A stretch of DNA of 64,000 bases, taken from positions 88,578-152,577 of the forward strand of contig JAVBQG010000006.1 of the NCBI GenBank assembly GCA_031549185.1, written 5' to 3'. Below the pieces are notes generated by a model, which was not told where the DNA came from, made no database searches, and was given only the letters and a program-made list of their open reading frames with translations. Numbering within the stretch: the first letter of the stretch is position 1; each line of letters begins with the position of its first letter. Made by a program: the position numbers and the translations under genes. Shown one piece after another: positions 40,298-49,747 of this stretch. The DNA comes from JAVBQG01 sp031549185 (GTDB lineage Bacteria; Synergistota; Synergistia; Synergistales; Synergistaceae).

Positions 40298-41842
40298 ATG
40301 GATCGAAGGATCGAGGATCTTTTCGAGCGCCGCACAAAAATCGAAGCGGGTGGCGGCATCCAGCGAATCGAAAAACAGCACGCAAGCGGCAAGATGACGG
40401 CAAGAGAGCGGATTCTCGCCCTGTTGGATCCCAACACTTTCGTCGAACTGGACGCCTTCGCCCAACACCGATGCGATGACTTCGGCATGGAGAAAGTAAA
40501 TGCCCCGGGCGAGGGTGTGGTGACTGGCTACGGTTTCTTAGACGGGCGCATTGTCTACTGCTTCGCTCAGGATTTCACGGTGATTGGCGGATCGCTTGGC
40601 GAGGCTCACTCCAAAAAAATATGCAAAGTACTGGACCTCGCGATGAAAATGGGAGCCCCCGTCATCGGCATCAACGACTCCGGTGGCGCGAGGATCCAGG
40701 AGGCAGTGGACGCTCTCTCCGGGTATGGCAATATTTTCTACCGCAACAGCAGAGCATCGGGCGTCATCCCCCAGATTTCGGTCATCATGGGTCCTTGTGC
40801 TGGCGGGGCGACCTATTCGCCGGCACTCACCGATTTCATCTTCATGGTGGAGAAAACGTCCAGTATGTTCATCACTGGCCCCGCCGTCATCAAAGCCGTG
40901 ACGGGAGAGGACGTGAGCATCGATGCGTTGGGAGGGGCGATGACACATAACCAGACATCGGGCGTGGCGCACTTTGCCTGCAAGGATGAAATGGGGTGTA
41001 TAAGGCGTATTCGTGAGTTGATGGGCTATCTGCCGTCCAACAACCTGGACGCCGTGCCGATTTGCCCCACCAACGACAACCCCCGACGCCGCTGTGAAAA
41101 CCTGAATACGATCATGCCCTCCTCGCCGAACAAACCCTATGACATGTTCGAGGTCATCCGCTCCGTGGTCGATGGCGGCGAATTTTTGGAGGTACAACCC
41201 CATTACGCTCGCAATCTCATTATCTGTTTCGCGCGGATCGCGGGCCGTTCCGTCGGTATTCTCGCGAATCAACCACGGATACTGGCCGGCTGCCTCGACA
41301 TCGATGCTTCCGATAAAGCCTGTCGCTTTATTACGACCTGCGACAGTTTCAACATTCCGCTGGTCAATCTGGTCGACGTCCCCGGTTTTTTGCCCGGGAC
41401 CGCTCAGGAGTACGGCGGGATTATCCGGCACGGTGCAAAGATGCTATATGCCTACTCGAACGCCTCGGTACCCAAGATCACAGTAGTGCTCCGCAAGGGA
41501 TACGGCGGCGCCTATATTGCCATGTGCGCTAAGGAGCTCGGCGCAGATATAGTCCTTGCCTGGCCGATGGCGGAGATTGCCGTCATGGGACCCGAGGGCG
41601 CGGCAAACATCATTTTTAGGCGTGAGATCGAGGAAGCCTCTGACTCGGAAGCTGTGCGCAGCGAAAAGATCGAGCAATACCGGCGAGAGTTTTCCAACCC
41701 GTACCAAGCAGCAAGCCGAGGCTTCGTAGACGACGTCATCGAACCGGCGGAGACCCGCGTGCGCATTGCATCATCGTTGATCATGCTGGAGGACAAACGA
41801 GAGAGTGTGCCAAGGAGAAAGCACGGCATCTTCCCGGTGTGA
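40298..41842 (+). CDS. Biotin-dependent acyl-CoA carboxyltransferase subunit (methylmalonyl-CoA decarboxylase alpha / propionyl-CoA carboxylase beta type)
   Basis: 514 residues, starting directly after the preceding stop with GAGGAGG overlapping. The N-terminal carboxyltransferase half has TARERI, FAQDFTVIGGSLGEAHSKKI, INDSGGARIQEAVDALSGYG and GPCAGGATYSPALTDF. The C-terminal half has RKGYGGAYIAMCAKELGADIVLAWPMAEIAVMGPEGA, which builds the acyl-CoA/biotin site. In decarboxylase complexes this subunit moves CO2 from methylmalonyl-CoA to carrier-bound biotin. The biotin carrier and the Na+-pumping beta subunit are not encoded in this window, so they must lie elsewhere or a carboxylase role applies. 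Confidence 0.9.
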   Translation: MDRRIEDLFERRTKIEAGGGIQRIEKQHASGKMTARERILALLDPNTFVELDAFAQHRCDDFGMEKVNAPGEGVVTGYGFLDGRIVYCFAQDFTVIGGSLGEAHSKKICKVLDLAMKMGAPVIGINDSGGARIQEAVDALSGYGNIFYRNSRASGVIPQISVIMGPCAGGATYSPALTDFIFMVEKTSSMFITGPAVIKAVTGEDVSIDALGGAMTHNQTSGVAHFACKDEMGCIRRIRELMGYLPSNNLDAVPICPTNDNPRRRCENLNTIMPSSPNKPYDMFEVIRSVVDGGEFLEVQPHYARNLIICFARIAGRSVGILANQPRILAGCLDIDASDKACRFITTCDSFNIPLVNLVDVPGFLPGTAQEYGGIIRHGAKMLYAYSNASVPKITVVLRKGYGGAYIAMCAKELGADIVLAWPMAEIAVMGPEGAANIIFRREIEEASDSEAVRSEKIEQYRREFSNPYQAASRGFVDDVIEPAETRVRIASSLIMLEDKRESVPRRKHGIFPV

Positions 41843-41917
41843 TTGCGAAAACAGCGTTTTGTGGCGCTTCAATGTTGTCATAGATACTGAAATAAATCGG
41901 AGGAAGCGGGTGGATTC

Positions 41918-42982
41918 ATGATTGACAGAGTTTTGATAAAGGGGAATGATGCGATCGGAGAGGCTGCGCTGCGCGCCGGATGCCGGTATTATTTCGGTTA
42001 CCCGATTACACCGCAGAGCGAACTGCTCGAGTATATGGCAGTCAACCTCCCCAAACGGGGAGGGGTCTTCCTCCAAAGCGAGAGCGAGCTGGCCGGAGTA
42101 AGTATGGTCTACGGCGCAGCAGCCACGGGGAAACGGGCCATGACCTCCTCGTCCAGTCCTGGCATCAGCTTGATGCAGGAGTGCATCTCTTATCTGGCAT
42201 CGGCAGAGCTGCCCGCGGTGATCGTCAACATCAGCCGAGGCGGCCCGGGGCTAGGGCGGATCACGCCGGCGCAGTCGGATTATTTTCAGGCCACCAAAGG
42301 CGGTGGACATGGCGACTACAACATGATTGTCTTCACTCCGGCCTCGGTTCAGGAGATGGCGGAGTGCACATCGCTCGCCTTCACGCTCGCCGATAGATAC
42401 CGTACGCCGGTGATGATCCTCGGCGACGCCTTCGTGGGGCAGATGATGGAGTCAATAGATCCAGCCGCACTCGATCCAAAGGAGGATGCGCCAGAAAAAC
42501 CGTGGGCGGCAAGAGGAGCCGAGGGCGGTGTACAAAAGCTCGTCCTCTCTGCTCCGTTCACGAACGAAGAATTGGTCGCTCTTAACAAAAAACTACAGGA
42601 AAAATATCGCCTGATTGAGCAAAAGGAAACGCGCTACGAAGCTTATCGGACCGACGATGCAGAGATCGTGATCGTGGCTTTCGGTATCGTCAGTCGTTTC
42701 AGTAAGGCCGCAGTCGACATGCTGCGCCATGACGGTTGGAAGATCGGATTACTGCGGCCCATCACTGTTTTTCCCTTCCCCACGAAAATCGTTCAGGAGC
42801 TCTCCGGACAGGTTCAGGCGTTTCTCGACATTGAGATGAACGAGGGTCAGATGCTCCAGGACGTCAAACTAGCCGTAAATGGCGCCGTACCGATCGAGTT
42901 CTTCGGTGGCGGCGGCGGTAAATATACCACGCCACATGAGATCACGGCAGAGGTGAAACGACTTTACGGAGGTGACAGATAA
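41918..42982 (+). CDS. 2-oxoacid:ferredoxin oxidoreductase, alpha subunit (VorB/KorA type)
   Basis: 354 residues. IKGNDAIGEAALRAGCRYYFGYPITPQSELLEYM, SESELAGVSMVYGAAATGKRAMTSSSSPGISLMQE and SRGGPGLGRITPAQSDYFQATKGGGHGDY are hallmark blocks of the alpha chain, which carries the pyrimidine part of TPP binding. It most resembles the branched-chain (VorB) and 2-oxoglutarate (KorA) subfamilies. It converts a 2-oxoacid and CoA to acyl-CoA, CO2 and reduced ferredoxin. The next three genes complete the complex. Confidence 0.9.
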   Translation: MIDRVLIKGNDAIGEAALRAGCRYYFGYPITPQSELLEYMAVNLPKRGGVFLQSESELAGVSMVYGAAATGKRAMTSSSSPGISLMQECISYLASAELPAVIVNISRGGPGLGRITPAQSDYFQATKGGGHGDYNMIVFTPASVQEMAECTSLAFTLADRYRTPVMILGDAFVGQMMESIDPAALDPKEDAPEKPWAARGAEGGVQKLVLSAPFTNEELVALNKKLQEKYRLIEQKETRYEAYRTDDAEIVIVAFGIVSRFSKAAVDMLRHDGWKIGLLRPITVFPFPTKIVQELSGQVQAFLDIEMNEGQMLQDVKLAVNGAVPIEFFGGGGGKYTTPHEITAEVKRLYGGDR

Positions 42983-43716
42983 TGGGCGCCAAATTCCAGA
43001 GGAGCTCGTCCATTCTGGACGAGCCATTTATCTACTGCCCAGGCTGCACACACGGCATTGCCCATCGGCTGGTCGCCGAGGTTATCGACGAGTTGGGGAT
43101 CGGCGAGCGGAGCATTGGAGTCTCCTCTATCGGTTGTTCTGTCCGCATCTGGAAATTCCTCAATTTCGACTTTGTTCAGGGCGCTCACGGCAGAGGACTC
43201 GCCGTGGCCACGGGGATCAAGCGCGCGAATCCGGACAAAGTCGTCTTCACCTACCAGGGTGACGGCGATCTGGCGGCGATCGGCATGGCGGAGACCGTGC
43301 ATGCAATCGCCCGCGGTGAGAGGATCACCACCATATTCATCAACAACAGCGTATTCGGAGCCACCGGTGGGCAGTTGGCGCCGACAACGCTTCTAGGCCA
43401 GAGGACAGCAACCTATCCCGAAGGGCGCAAGGCAGATGTGATTGGGAACCCTATCCGTTTTTCAGAGCTGCTCTCTTCGCTCGACTCGAAAGGATATCTC
43501 GCGCGGGTGGCGGCAGACAATCCAGCGAACATCCGGAAAACCAAGGAAGCGATCCGCAAGGCATTCGAGGCCCAGCTGTCCGGCAAGGGATACGGATTGG
43601 TCGAGATCCTCGGCTGTTGCCCCTCGAACCTGAAGATGTCGCCGGTCGACTCCCTGAAGTGGATCGAGCTCAACATGGTTCCGTATTATCCGCTCGGCGA
43701 ATTCAAGACAGTATAA
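42982..43716 (+). CDS. 2-oxoacid:ferredoxin oxidoreductase, TPP-binding beta subunit
   Basis: 244 residues; the start overlaps the alpha stop by one base (TAATG). GDGDLAAIGMAETVHAIARGERITTIFINNSVFGATGGQ holds the GDG...NN TPP/Mg2+ motif (about 93-122). CPGCTHGIAHRL and GIGERSIGVSSIGCSVRIW are typical of the beta subunit, the first with CxxC near the N-terminus. It is the catalytic partner of the alpha chain. Confidence 0.92.
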   Translation: MGAKFQRSSSILDEPFIYCPGCTHGIAHRLVAEVIDELGIGERSIGVSSIGCSVRIWKFLNFDFVQGAHGRGLAVATGIKRANPDKVVFTYQGDGDLAAIGMAETVHAIARGERITTIFINNSVFGATGGQLAPTTLLGQRTATYPEGRKADVIGNPIRFSELLSSLDSKGYLARVAADNPANIRKTKEAIRKAFEAQLSGKGYGLVEILGCCPSNLKMSPVDSLKWIELNMVPYYPLGEFKTV

Positions 43717-43740
43717 CTGGACAGGCATGGGGGTGCGAAT

Positions 43741-44298
43741 ATGGGTACGACCGAGATGATCATCGCCGGATTTGGCGGCCAGGGGATTCTCTACATGGGA
43801 CAGATGCTCTCCTACGCCGCCAACGATCTGGGGAAAAAAGTGAGCTGGCTCCCCTCCTATGGGCCGGAAATGCGGGGCGGGACGGCCAATTGCATGGTCT
43901 GTATCTCCGACGAGGAGATCAACTCTCCATTGGTGCTGGAACCGAGCCTACTAGTGGCCATGAACAAACCTTCGCTGATCCGTTTCGAAGGAGCAGTGAC
44001 AGCCGGGGGAACCCTGGTTCTGAACAGAGATCTGATCGATATCGAACCGACGAGAGGTGACCTCGATGCCTGCTGGGTACCGGCAGATACGATTGCGTCG
44101 GAGTTGGGAAACCCCAAGATCGCCAACATGGCCGCTCTCGGGGCGCTGATTGGCACGTTGGGCATCGTCACACTCGAACAAGCCGTACAGACGTTGAGCC
44201 GACACACGCCAGCCGGCAAGGAAAACACTCTTTTCGTCAATATCGAGGCCATGCGGTGCGGCTACGATACAACGGTTAGAACTCGGACCGGGATCTGA
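43741..44298 (+). CDS. 2-oxoacid:ferredoxin oxidoreductase, gamma subunit
   Basis: 185 residues with GFGGQGILYMGQMLSYAAN near the N-terminus and PSYGPEMRGGTANCMVCISDEEI, standard for the gamma chain (CoA-side domain). A 24-bp gap separates it from the beta gene. NMAALGALIGTLGIV and KENTLFVNIEAMRCGY close the chain. It completes the soluble cytoplasmic complex. Confidence 0.9.
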   Translation: MGTTEMIIAGFGGQGILYMGQMLSYAANDLGKKVSWLPSYGPEMRGGTANCMVCISDEEINSPLVLEPSLLVAMNKPSLIRFEGAVTAGGTLVLNRDLIDIEPTRGDLDACWVPADTIASELGNPKIANMAALGALIGTLGIVTLEQAVQTLSRHTPAGKENTLFVNIEAMRCGYDTTVRTRTGI

Positions 44299-44313
44299 GA
44301 GAGGAGAAGGAAC

Positions 44314-44508
44314 GTGATCGAATTCGAGGAAGCGCGCTGTAAATCCTGCGGAATTTGTGTCGAATTCTGCCCGAAGAAATGCTTGCAAATCACGGACAAG
44401 ATCAACATAAAGGGGCATAAGGTCGCTGACATCAAGGATCAACAGTGTTGTGTGTCATGCGGCATCTGCTACACGGTCTGTCCAGATGTGGCGATTATCG
44501 TGTCGTAA
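44314..44508 (+). CDS. 2[4Fe-4S] ferredoxin-type delta subunit
   Basis: 64 residues from a GTG after GAGAGGAG. Two CxxCxxCxxxC motifs: C9, C12, C15, C19 and C46, C49, C52, C56. This is the electron-transfer subunit that takes electrons from the TPP-bound intermediate and passes them to a soluble ferredoxin. It ends the alpha-beta-gamma-delta oxidoreductase gene set. Confidence 0.92.
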   Translation: MIEFEEARCKSCGICVEFCPKKCLQITDKINIKGHKVADIKDQQCCVSCGICYTVCPDVAIIVS

Positions 44509-44992
44509 CATCGGAGCTTCGCCAGCCGTTCTCGACCGGCGATAACTCCAAGTCAGAGGTCTTTCCGGAAACACAGAGGGTGTGACACCGGGAAGTTGCC
44601 ACAGGGCCCACATCTTCCATTCTCCATTGAAAAAGTTGCGGCCTGCGCTGATCTCTTATCGCAAGCGGAGGCGCTGGATGTTACGGCTCCTCCGCTTGCG
44701 TCTCCCTTTGGTTGGATTGGCCCAACCAGGTGGATTCAATTTTACTATACTTTCGGACCCAAAACGTGCGGCGTTGCCCGTTAACGCACGAAAACACTGT
44801 TTCTTTAGAATATAACACAGGCTTGAACGGCAACAAGACTTGCATGTATGACAAAGGAAAGCAGCGGGATTTCACGGCCTCCTAGGATGAGATATTAAAA
44901 ACATTTATACATATTTAAAGAATTATGAATTTTACTTTGGTATCACTTTTTGATAGGCTTAAACGCATAAGATATTCCCAAAGGAGTAAAGA
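44509..44992 (+). other. 484-bp gap and leader before the aminotransferase gene
   Basis: No gene is supported here. GCAAGCGGAGG (44661-44671) and CCTCCGCTTGC (44689-44699) form an 11-bp stem with a 17-base loop, and GGTTGG pairs with CCAACC shortly after (about 44707-44728). The second half is AT-rich with candidate promoter TTGATA (44949-44954), 17 bp, TATTCC. I saw no T-box specifier layout. A regulatory leader for the aminotransferase is possible but unproven. Confidence 0.4.
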
Positions 44993-46063
44993 ATGAAAAT
45001 GAATATCGACATTGTCAGAACCGAAAACCCTCGGGCCAAACCCGATGCAGAAAATCGGCTGAGTTTCGGCAGAATATTCACCGATCACATGTTCCTGATG
45101 GAATATGACGAGGGGAGAGGATGGCATAGCCCGCGAATCGAGCCATACCACCCTTTCCTCCTCGATCCCGCTTCGCCGGCGCTACATTATGGTCAACAGA
45201 TCTTCGAAGGTCTTAAGGCATATCGTTCCCCACAGGATGAGATCCTCCTGTTTCGTTTCCGGGAGAATGCAAAGCGTATGAACAGAAGTGCGGATCGGAT
45301 GTGCATGCCGATTGCCGATGTAGATCTGCAGTGCGAGGCAATCAAGGCAATCGTTCGCTTGGAGCGCGAATGGGTGCCACATGGAAAAGACACATCGCTC
45401 TACCTACGCCCCACCATGATAGCGGACGGTTCGGAACTTGGCTCTCACCCGGCGCGGAGATATCTGTATTTCATCATTTGTTCTCCCGTTGCTGCGTATT
45501 TCAGTAAAGGCCTGTCGCCCATCCGCATCTATGTGGAGAGCGAGTGCGTGCGCGCCGTAAGGGGCGGAGTCGGATATGCAAAAACCGGCGGTAATTACGC
45601 TGCTGGCTTCAAAAGCATTGCTCGTGCCAAAGAAAGGGGGTTCGATCAGGTCTTGTGGCTTGACGGAGTGGAACATCGATACGTGGAGGAGATCGGGGCC
45701 ATGAATATGATGTTCCTGATCGGCGATACGATTTGTACACCGTCACTCGAGGGGAGCATTCTCCCGGGCATTACACGCGCATCGATCCTTCAACTCGCAC
45801 AGGATGCGGGAATCAGGACAGAGGAGCGCAGGATACCGATCGACGAGCTCTTTGATGCAGGACAGTCGGGAGAACTCAGGGAGGCCTTTGGGACAGGAAC
45901 TGCAGCTGTGATTGCGCCTGTCGGCGAACTTGAGTACAGAGGGCAAACGATTACGATCAACCGAGGAGAGGTAGGGCCGGTTACGAAGAAGCTTCGCGAC
46001 ACCTTAACAGAGATCCAGCAGGGTCTCGTGGCAGATCCACACGACTGGGTGACCCGAGTTTGA
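44993..46063 (+). CDS. ilvE: Branched-chain amino acid aminotransferase
   Basis: 356 residues with AAAGGAG six bases upstream. LHYGQQIFEGLKAYRSP, LRPTMIADGSELG and GYAKTGGNYAAGFKSIARAKERGFDQVLWLDG include the PLP-binding K197. YVEEIGAMNMMFLIGD and LEGSILPGITRASILQLA are class-IV blocks of the eukaryotic/BCAT-like subgroup. It transfers amino groups between branched-chain amino acids and 2-oxoglutarate. In this cluster it can supply branched 2-oxoacids to the oxidoreductase or regenerate 2-oxoglutarate from glutamate. Confidence 0.92.
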   Translation: MKMNIDIVRTENPRAKPDAENRLSFGRIFTDHMFLMEYDEGRGWHSPRIEPYHPFLLDPASPALHYGQQIFEGLKAYRSPQDEILLFRFRENAKRMNRSADRMCMPIADVDLQCEAIKAIVRLEREWVPHGKDTSLYLRPTMIADGSELGSHPARRYLYFIICSPVAAYFSKGLSPIRIYVESECVRAVRGGVGYAKTGGNYAAGFKSIARAKERGFDQVLWLDGVEHRYVEEIGAMNMMFLIGDTICTPSLEGSILPGITRASILQLAQDAGIRTEERRIPIDELFDAGQSGELREAFGTGTAAVIAPVGELEYRGQTITINRGEVGPVTKKLRDTLTEIQQGLVADPHDWVTRV

Positions 46064-46128
46064 AGAGTTGAGGAAGATAAAAATCGATCGCACGGGAATC
46101 GAAAACAAAATGTAAGGAGCTGAGGATT

Positions 46129-47754
46129 GTGCACAACGCAAACTATTTCTACCCGAAGCCGGAAAACGAGCCCATGAAGGAGTTCCGCCAAGGAACAGAG
46201 GAAACGCGTAAGCTCAAAGAAGCATTGGAACAAGTTGCGAAGGATAAGACCGAAATTTTCCCCATCATTGACGGCAAAGAAGTGAAGACGGGAGATGTCG
46301 CCGAATGGACGATGCCGCACGAACATAAAACCGTGATCTCACGTTACCACAGGGTAGGCAAAGAGCACGTCGGCCAGGCGATCGAGGCCGCGCTCAAAGC
46401 TCATAGGGACTGGGAGAATATGCACTGGAAGGATCGCGCAGCCGTGCTGCTACGTTGTGCAGATCTCTGTTCCAACAAATACCGCTACCTTCTTGACGCT
46501 GCGGTCATGCTCTCTCTGAGCAAGAACCCCTGGGAGGGGGAGATTGACGCCATCGGCGAGTCGGTCGACAACATGAGGTATGCCTGCCACTTCATGTCGC
46601 AAATCTACTCGAATCAACCCCATAACTCCTATGAGGCGATGAACCACATCGAGTATCGCCCTCTGGAGGGCTTTATGTATGTCATCACGCCCTTCAATTT
46701 TCTAGCGATCGGTTCATTCGGCAATTCCTGCACAATCGCCACCGGCAACACCACACTCTGGAAAATGTCAGCCGATGTCCTACTGCCGGCCTATTACCTG
46801 ATGAAGATATTCAAGGAAGCGGGATTACCGGACGGCGTTATCAACTTCCTTCCCGGTTCTGGACGTATCATCAGTGATGTCGCTTTGAAACACAAGGACT
46901 TCGCCGGATGTGCATTCGTCGGTTCCAACCCCACTTTTAACAGCATCTGGAAAGAAGTCGCGGGCAATATCGAGAACTACAAGAACTTCCCCAAGCTCTC
47001 CGGCGAGACTGGCGGCAAAGCATTCTGCTTCATGCATCCCTCAGCCGACGTTCAAGCCGCGGCGGTGGCCATCGTGCGTGCCGGTTATGCCTATCAAGGG
47101 CAAAAGTGCGGTGCCTGTACCCGAGTCTACTGCCCGGAGTCCCTCTGGCCACAACTCAAACAGTACCTCGGCGACATGATCGGCGAGATGAAGACCGGTG
47201 ACCCACGTGATTTCTCAAATTACCTGAATGCCGTCATCGACAAGGAAGCCTACGACCGGATCATGGGCTACATCCAAAACGCGAAAAAATCCAGCTCTTG
47301 CGAGATCCTCGCTGGCGGTACCGGCGACGACAGTGTGGGTTACTTTATTCAACCGACGCTCATTAAAACGACAGACCCCCGTCACAAGATCATGGAAGAG
47401 GAAATCTTCGGTCCCATCGTGGCGGTTTATGTCTACAAAGATGACGCGTTCGAGCAGACCGTAGAGCTCTGCGACACGACCTCGCCTTACGGTCTCTGTG
47501 GCTGTATCTTCGCCAATGACCGGAAGGCCGTTCAGTATTTAAACGAAAAGCTCCGTTACGCAGCCGGCAATTACTACGTAAACGACAAATGTATCGGCGC
47601 CGTGGCCGGACACCAACCCTTTGGAGGTGCCAGAGCATCCGGTACCAATGATAAATCGGGCGGAAACATTTACCTGCTCCGCTTTACCTCACCCAGGCTG
47701 GTAAAGGAAAGTATCACACCGGCACACGAGTGGAAGTACGCGCATTTGCTGTAG
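46129..47754 (+). CDS. L-glutamate gamma-semialdehyde (P5C) dehydrogenase
   Basis: 541 residues from a GTG start. YRPLEGFMYVITPFNFLAIGSFGNSCTIATGNTTLWKMS, FPKLSGETGGKAFCFMHPSADVQAAAVAIVRAGYAYQGQKCGACTRVY (general base E293, catalytic C327) and MEEEIFGPIVAVYVY identify the P5C dehydrogenase branch of the aldehyde dehydrogenases rather than a generic ALDH. It oxidises glutamate semialdehyde from proline, ornithine or arginine to glutamate with NAD+. It is 65 bp downstream of ilvE and upstream of the TRAP genes. Confidence 0.92.
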   Translation: MHNANYFYPKPENEPMKEFRQGTEETRKLKEALEQVAKDKTEIFPIIDGKEVKTGDVAEWTMPHEHKTVISRYHRVGKEHVGQAIEAALKAHRDWENMHWKDRAAVLLRCADLCSNKYRYLLDAAVMLSLSKNPWEGEIDAIGESVDNMRYACHFMSQIYSNQPHNSYEAMNHIEYRPLEGFMYVITPFNFLAIGSFGNSCTIATGNTTLWKMSADVLLPAYYLMKIFKEAGLPDGVINFLPGSGRIISDVALKHKDFAGCAFVGSNPTFNSIWKEVAGNIENYKNFPKLSGETGGKAFCFMHPSADVQAAAVAIVRAGYAYQGQKCGACTRVYCPESLWPQLKQYLGDMIGEMKTGDPRDFSNYLNAVIDKEAYDRIMGYIQNAKKSSSCEILAGGTGDDSVGYFIQPTLIKTTDPRHKIMEEEIFGPIVAVYVYKDDAFEQTVELCDTTSPYGLCGCIFANDRKAVQYLNEKLRYAAGNYYVNDKCIGAVAGHQPFGGARASGTNDKSGGNIYLLRFTSPRLVKESITPAHEWKYAHLL

Positions 47755-47924
47755 CGTGCCGTCACGTTTCCTTTCCACAATCCCCTACCCTCATGCCTCG
47801 CTGAGGTAGAACATAAGATCCGTAGGGCAGGAGAGCGGCGCGCAGGTCGGCCTATCGACGCAACCGAGTTTTTTCTCCACGAAGGGGGTCGTTCGCCATC
47901 AAGAAATTTGGCCGGTTCATTTCA

Positions 47925-48386
47925 TTGTTGATGTTGCCTCTCATCGTCGAAATTGTCTACAGCTCGTCGAAAGCATATTTTTTCAACGAGACGCCGATTT
48001 GGAATTTCGAGATTACCCTTTTCCTCTACGGCGCGATGTTTATGCTCGGCGGCGCCTACTGTCATATGGAGAAAAAGCACGTGGCAGTCGAGGTCTTGTT
48101 GCCGTACATGTCGGCCAAATGGAAACGGCGTATGGGCATCTTCTCGGAGTTGGTGGTACTTTTCGTCGTCATCGTTATGTTTTACGTCAGCATCCCGGTC
48201 GCCTACCGGTCGTTCGTCATGGCAGAACGATCGACCCATCAGACGCCCTTCGACCCACGCATCTGGCCATATCGCTGTGTCATCCCCATCGCCTGTGCTC
48301 TTCTGGCCTATCAGGCGCTCAGGGATATATACGCTCTCATCAAAAACCGTCGTGCTTTAGAACAATCGGAGGAGGTACACGAATAA
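47925..48386 (+). CDS. TRAP transporter small permease (DctQ-like)
   Basis: At least 153 residues with four hydrophobic segments. The canonical start options are TTG at 47925 or ATG at 47931, but both cut into the first helix. The frame is open further upstream and reads ATC-AAG-AAA-TTT-GGC-CGG-TTC from 47898, giving (I/M)KKFGRFISLLMLPLIVE, a natural N-terminus, with GAAGGGGG nine bases before the ATC. A non-canonical ATC start or a base error at that codon is likely. The protein is the small membrane subunit that links binding protein and large permease. Its stop overlaps the dctM start by one base. Confidence 0.82.
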   Translation: MLMLPLIVEIVYSSSKAYFFNETPIWNFEITLFLYGAMFMLGGAYCHMEKKHVAVEVLLPYMSAKWKRRMGIFSELVVLFVVIVMFYVSIPVAYRSFVMAERSTHQTPFDPRIWPYRCVIPIACALLAYQALRDIYALIKNRRALEQSEEVHE

Positions 48387-49699
48387 TGTCGCCAGAATTC
48401 TACCCGCTCCTAATGTTCGTCGTACTCTTCGCGCTGCTGGTCGCTGGGGCACCAATCTCGTTTTCACTGGCTGCGGTAGCTATCCTCTTCTCCACCACGC
48501 TATGGGGATCTGGTGGATTGAACCTGCTCATATCCACAACCTGGGGTGCGATGAACAATTTTGTCATCGTAGCAGTCCCCCTTTTCATCTATATGGCGTA
48601 CATCCTGCAGAAGACCAATGTCGTCGAAGACCTCTACGAGGCCATTTTCAAGTGGTCCGGTGGGTTGCGCGGCGGTTTGGCGATCGCGACCGTGATTGTC
48701 GGCGCCATTCTCGGCGCGGTCTCAGGCGTCGTTGCAGCCGGTGTCATCGGACTGGGACTGATCGGGTTCCCCCAAATGCTCAAACACGGTTACAACAAAC
48801 GCATGGCCCTCGGTTGCGTCCTTGGAGGAGGCACATTGGGGCAACTCATTCCGCCGAGCACAAACATGGTTCTCTACGGCTGCGTGACGGGCGTATCAAT
48901 AGGTGGCCTTTTTGCCGGTGGTATCTGCGCGGGCGCGCTCCTGGCGATTCTATATATTATATACATCGCTGTCCGTGGAATACTTGACCCAAATTTCGCC
49001 CCCGCACTCCCAAAGGAAGAGCGCGCCACCTTGAGGGAGAAAATGATGGCTTTGAGGGGTATCGTCATGCCCAGCATGCTGATCCTGATCGTCCTCGGGT
49101 CGATCCTCAGCGGCTTGGCGACCCCGACGGAGGCCGCAGCCTTCGGTGCCGGCGGAGCGCTCTTGATCGGCGTCGTCAAGCGGAACCTTACGTGGGAAAT
49201 CGTCTACTCCTCCTGCTACGAGACGCTTTTGATCACAGCCATGGTCGGCTGGATGATGATTGGAGCCAGTTCGTTCAGCGGCGTTTTTTCCGGCCTTGGC
49301 GGAAACACGCTGATCAGCAACATCGCGATGAACATGCCCGGTGGACCCAACATGGTATTCGTCGTCTCTGCGGCCTTCATCTTCTTCCTCGGCATGTTCC
49401 TGGAGCCCGGAGCGATTATATTCCTTGCCGTGCCCATTCTGGCGCCAATTTTGGTACGGCTCAGCTTCGACCCGCTTTGGGTCGGGCTCATCTTCAATGT
49501 TCTGCTTCAGTGTGGTTATCTCTCTCCACCCTTTGGATTCAGCCTCTTCTATCTGCACGGCTGTACACCGGAGGAGGTCTCGATTACAGACATTTATAAG
49601 TCCAGCCTGCCTTTTCTCGGGCTGCAGATCGTTGGCGTGGCGATGATTTTCCTCTTTCCACAGATCGTTCTTTGGTTGCCAAGGTATCTTATCGGTTAG
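48386..49699 (+). CDS. TRAP transporter large permease (DctM-like)
   Basis: 437 residues from the ATG at 48386 (GGAGGAGG upstream). About twelve helices are predicted. Signature blocks include FSLAAVAILFSTTLW, VAVPLFIYMAYILQKTNVVEDLYEAIFKWSGGLRGGLAIATVIVGAILGAVSGVVAAGVIGLGLIGFPQML, GGTLGQLIPPSTNMVLYG and LATPTEAAAFGAGGALLIG. It is the Na+-coupled transport subunit of the inner membrane. A longer frame on this strand begins out of frame within dctQ and is not the gene. Confidence 0.92.
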   Translation: MSPEFYPLLMFVVLFALLVAGAPISFSLAAVAILFSTTLWGSGGLNLLISTTWGAMNNFVIVAVPLFIYMAYILQKTNVVEDLYEAIFKWSGGLRGGLAIATVIVGAILGAVSGVVAAGVIGLGLIGFPQMLKHGYNKRMALGCVLGGGTLGQLIPPSTNMVLYGCVTGVSIGGLFAGGICAGALLAILYIIYIAVRGILDPNFAPALPKEERATLREKMMALRGIVMPSMLILIVLGSILSGLATPTEAAAFGAGGALLIGVVKRNLTWEIVYSSCYETLLITAMVGWMMIGASSFSGVFSGLGGNTLISNIAMNMPGGPNMVFVVSAAFIFFLGMFLEPGAIIFLAVPILAPILVRLSFDPLWVGLIFNVLLQCGYLSPPFGFSLFYLHGCTPEEVSITDIYKSSLPFLGLQIVGVAMIFLFPQIVLWLPRYLIG

Positions 49700-49747
49700 A
49701 TACGATGTATGAGGACTGTACGCAAACAAACTAGGGGAGGTTTTGAG

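Noticed and set aside
44509..44992. T-box leader controlling ilvE
   Set aside because: No T-box core sequence or antiterminator/terminator pair was recognisable; the hairpins there do not fit the layout.
47999..49699. A 566-residue DctQ-DctM fusion
   Set aside because: The DctM part starts at ATG 48386; the preceding residues are an out-of-frame reading of dctQ.
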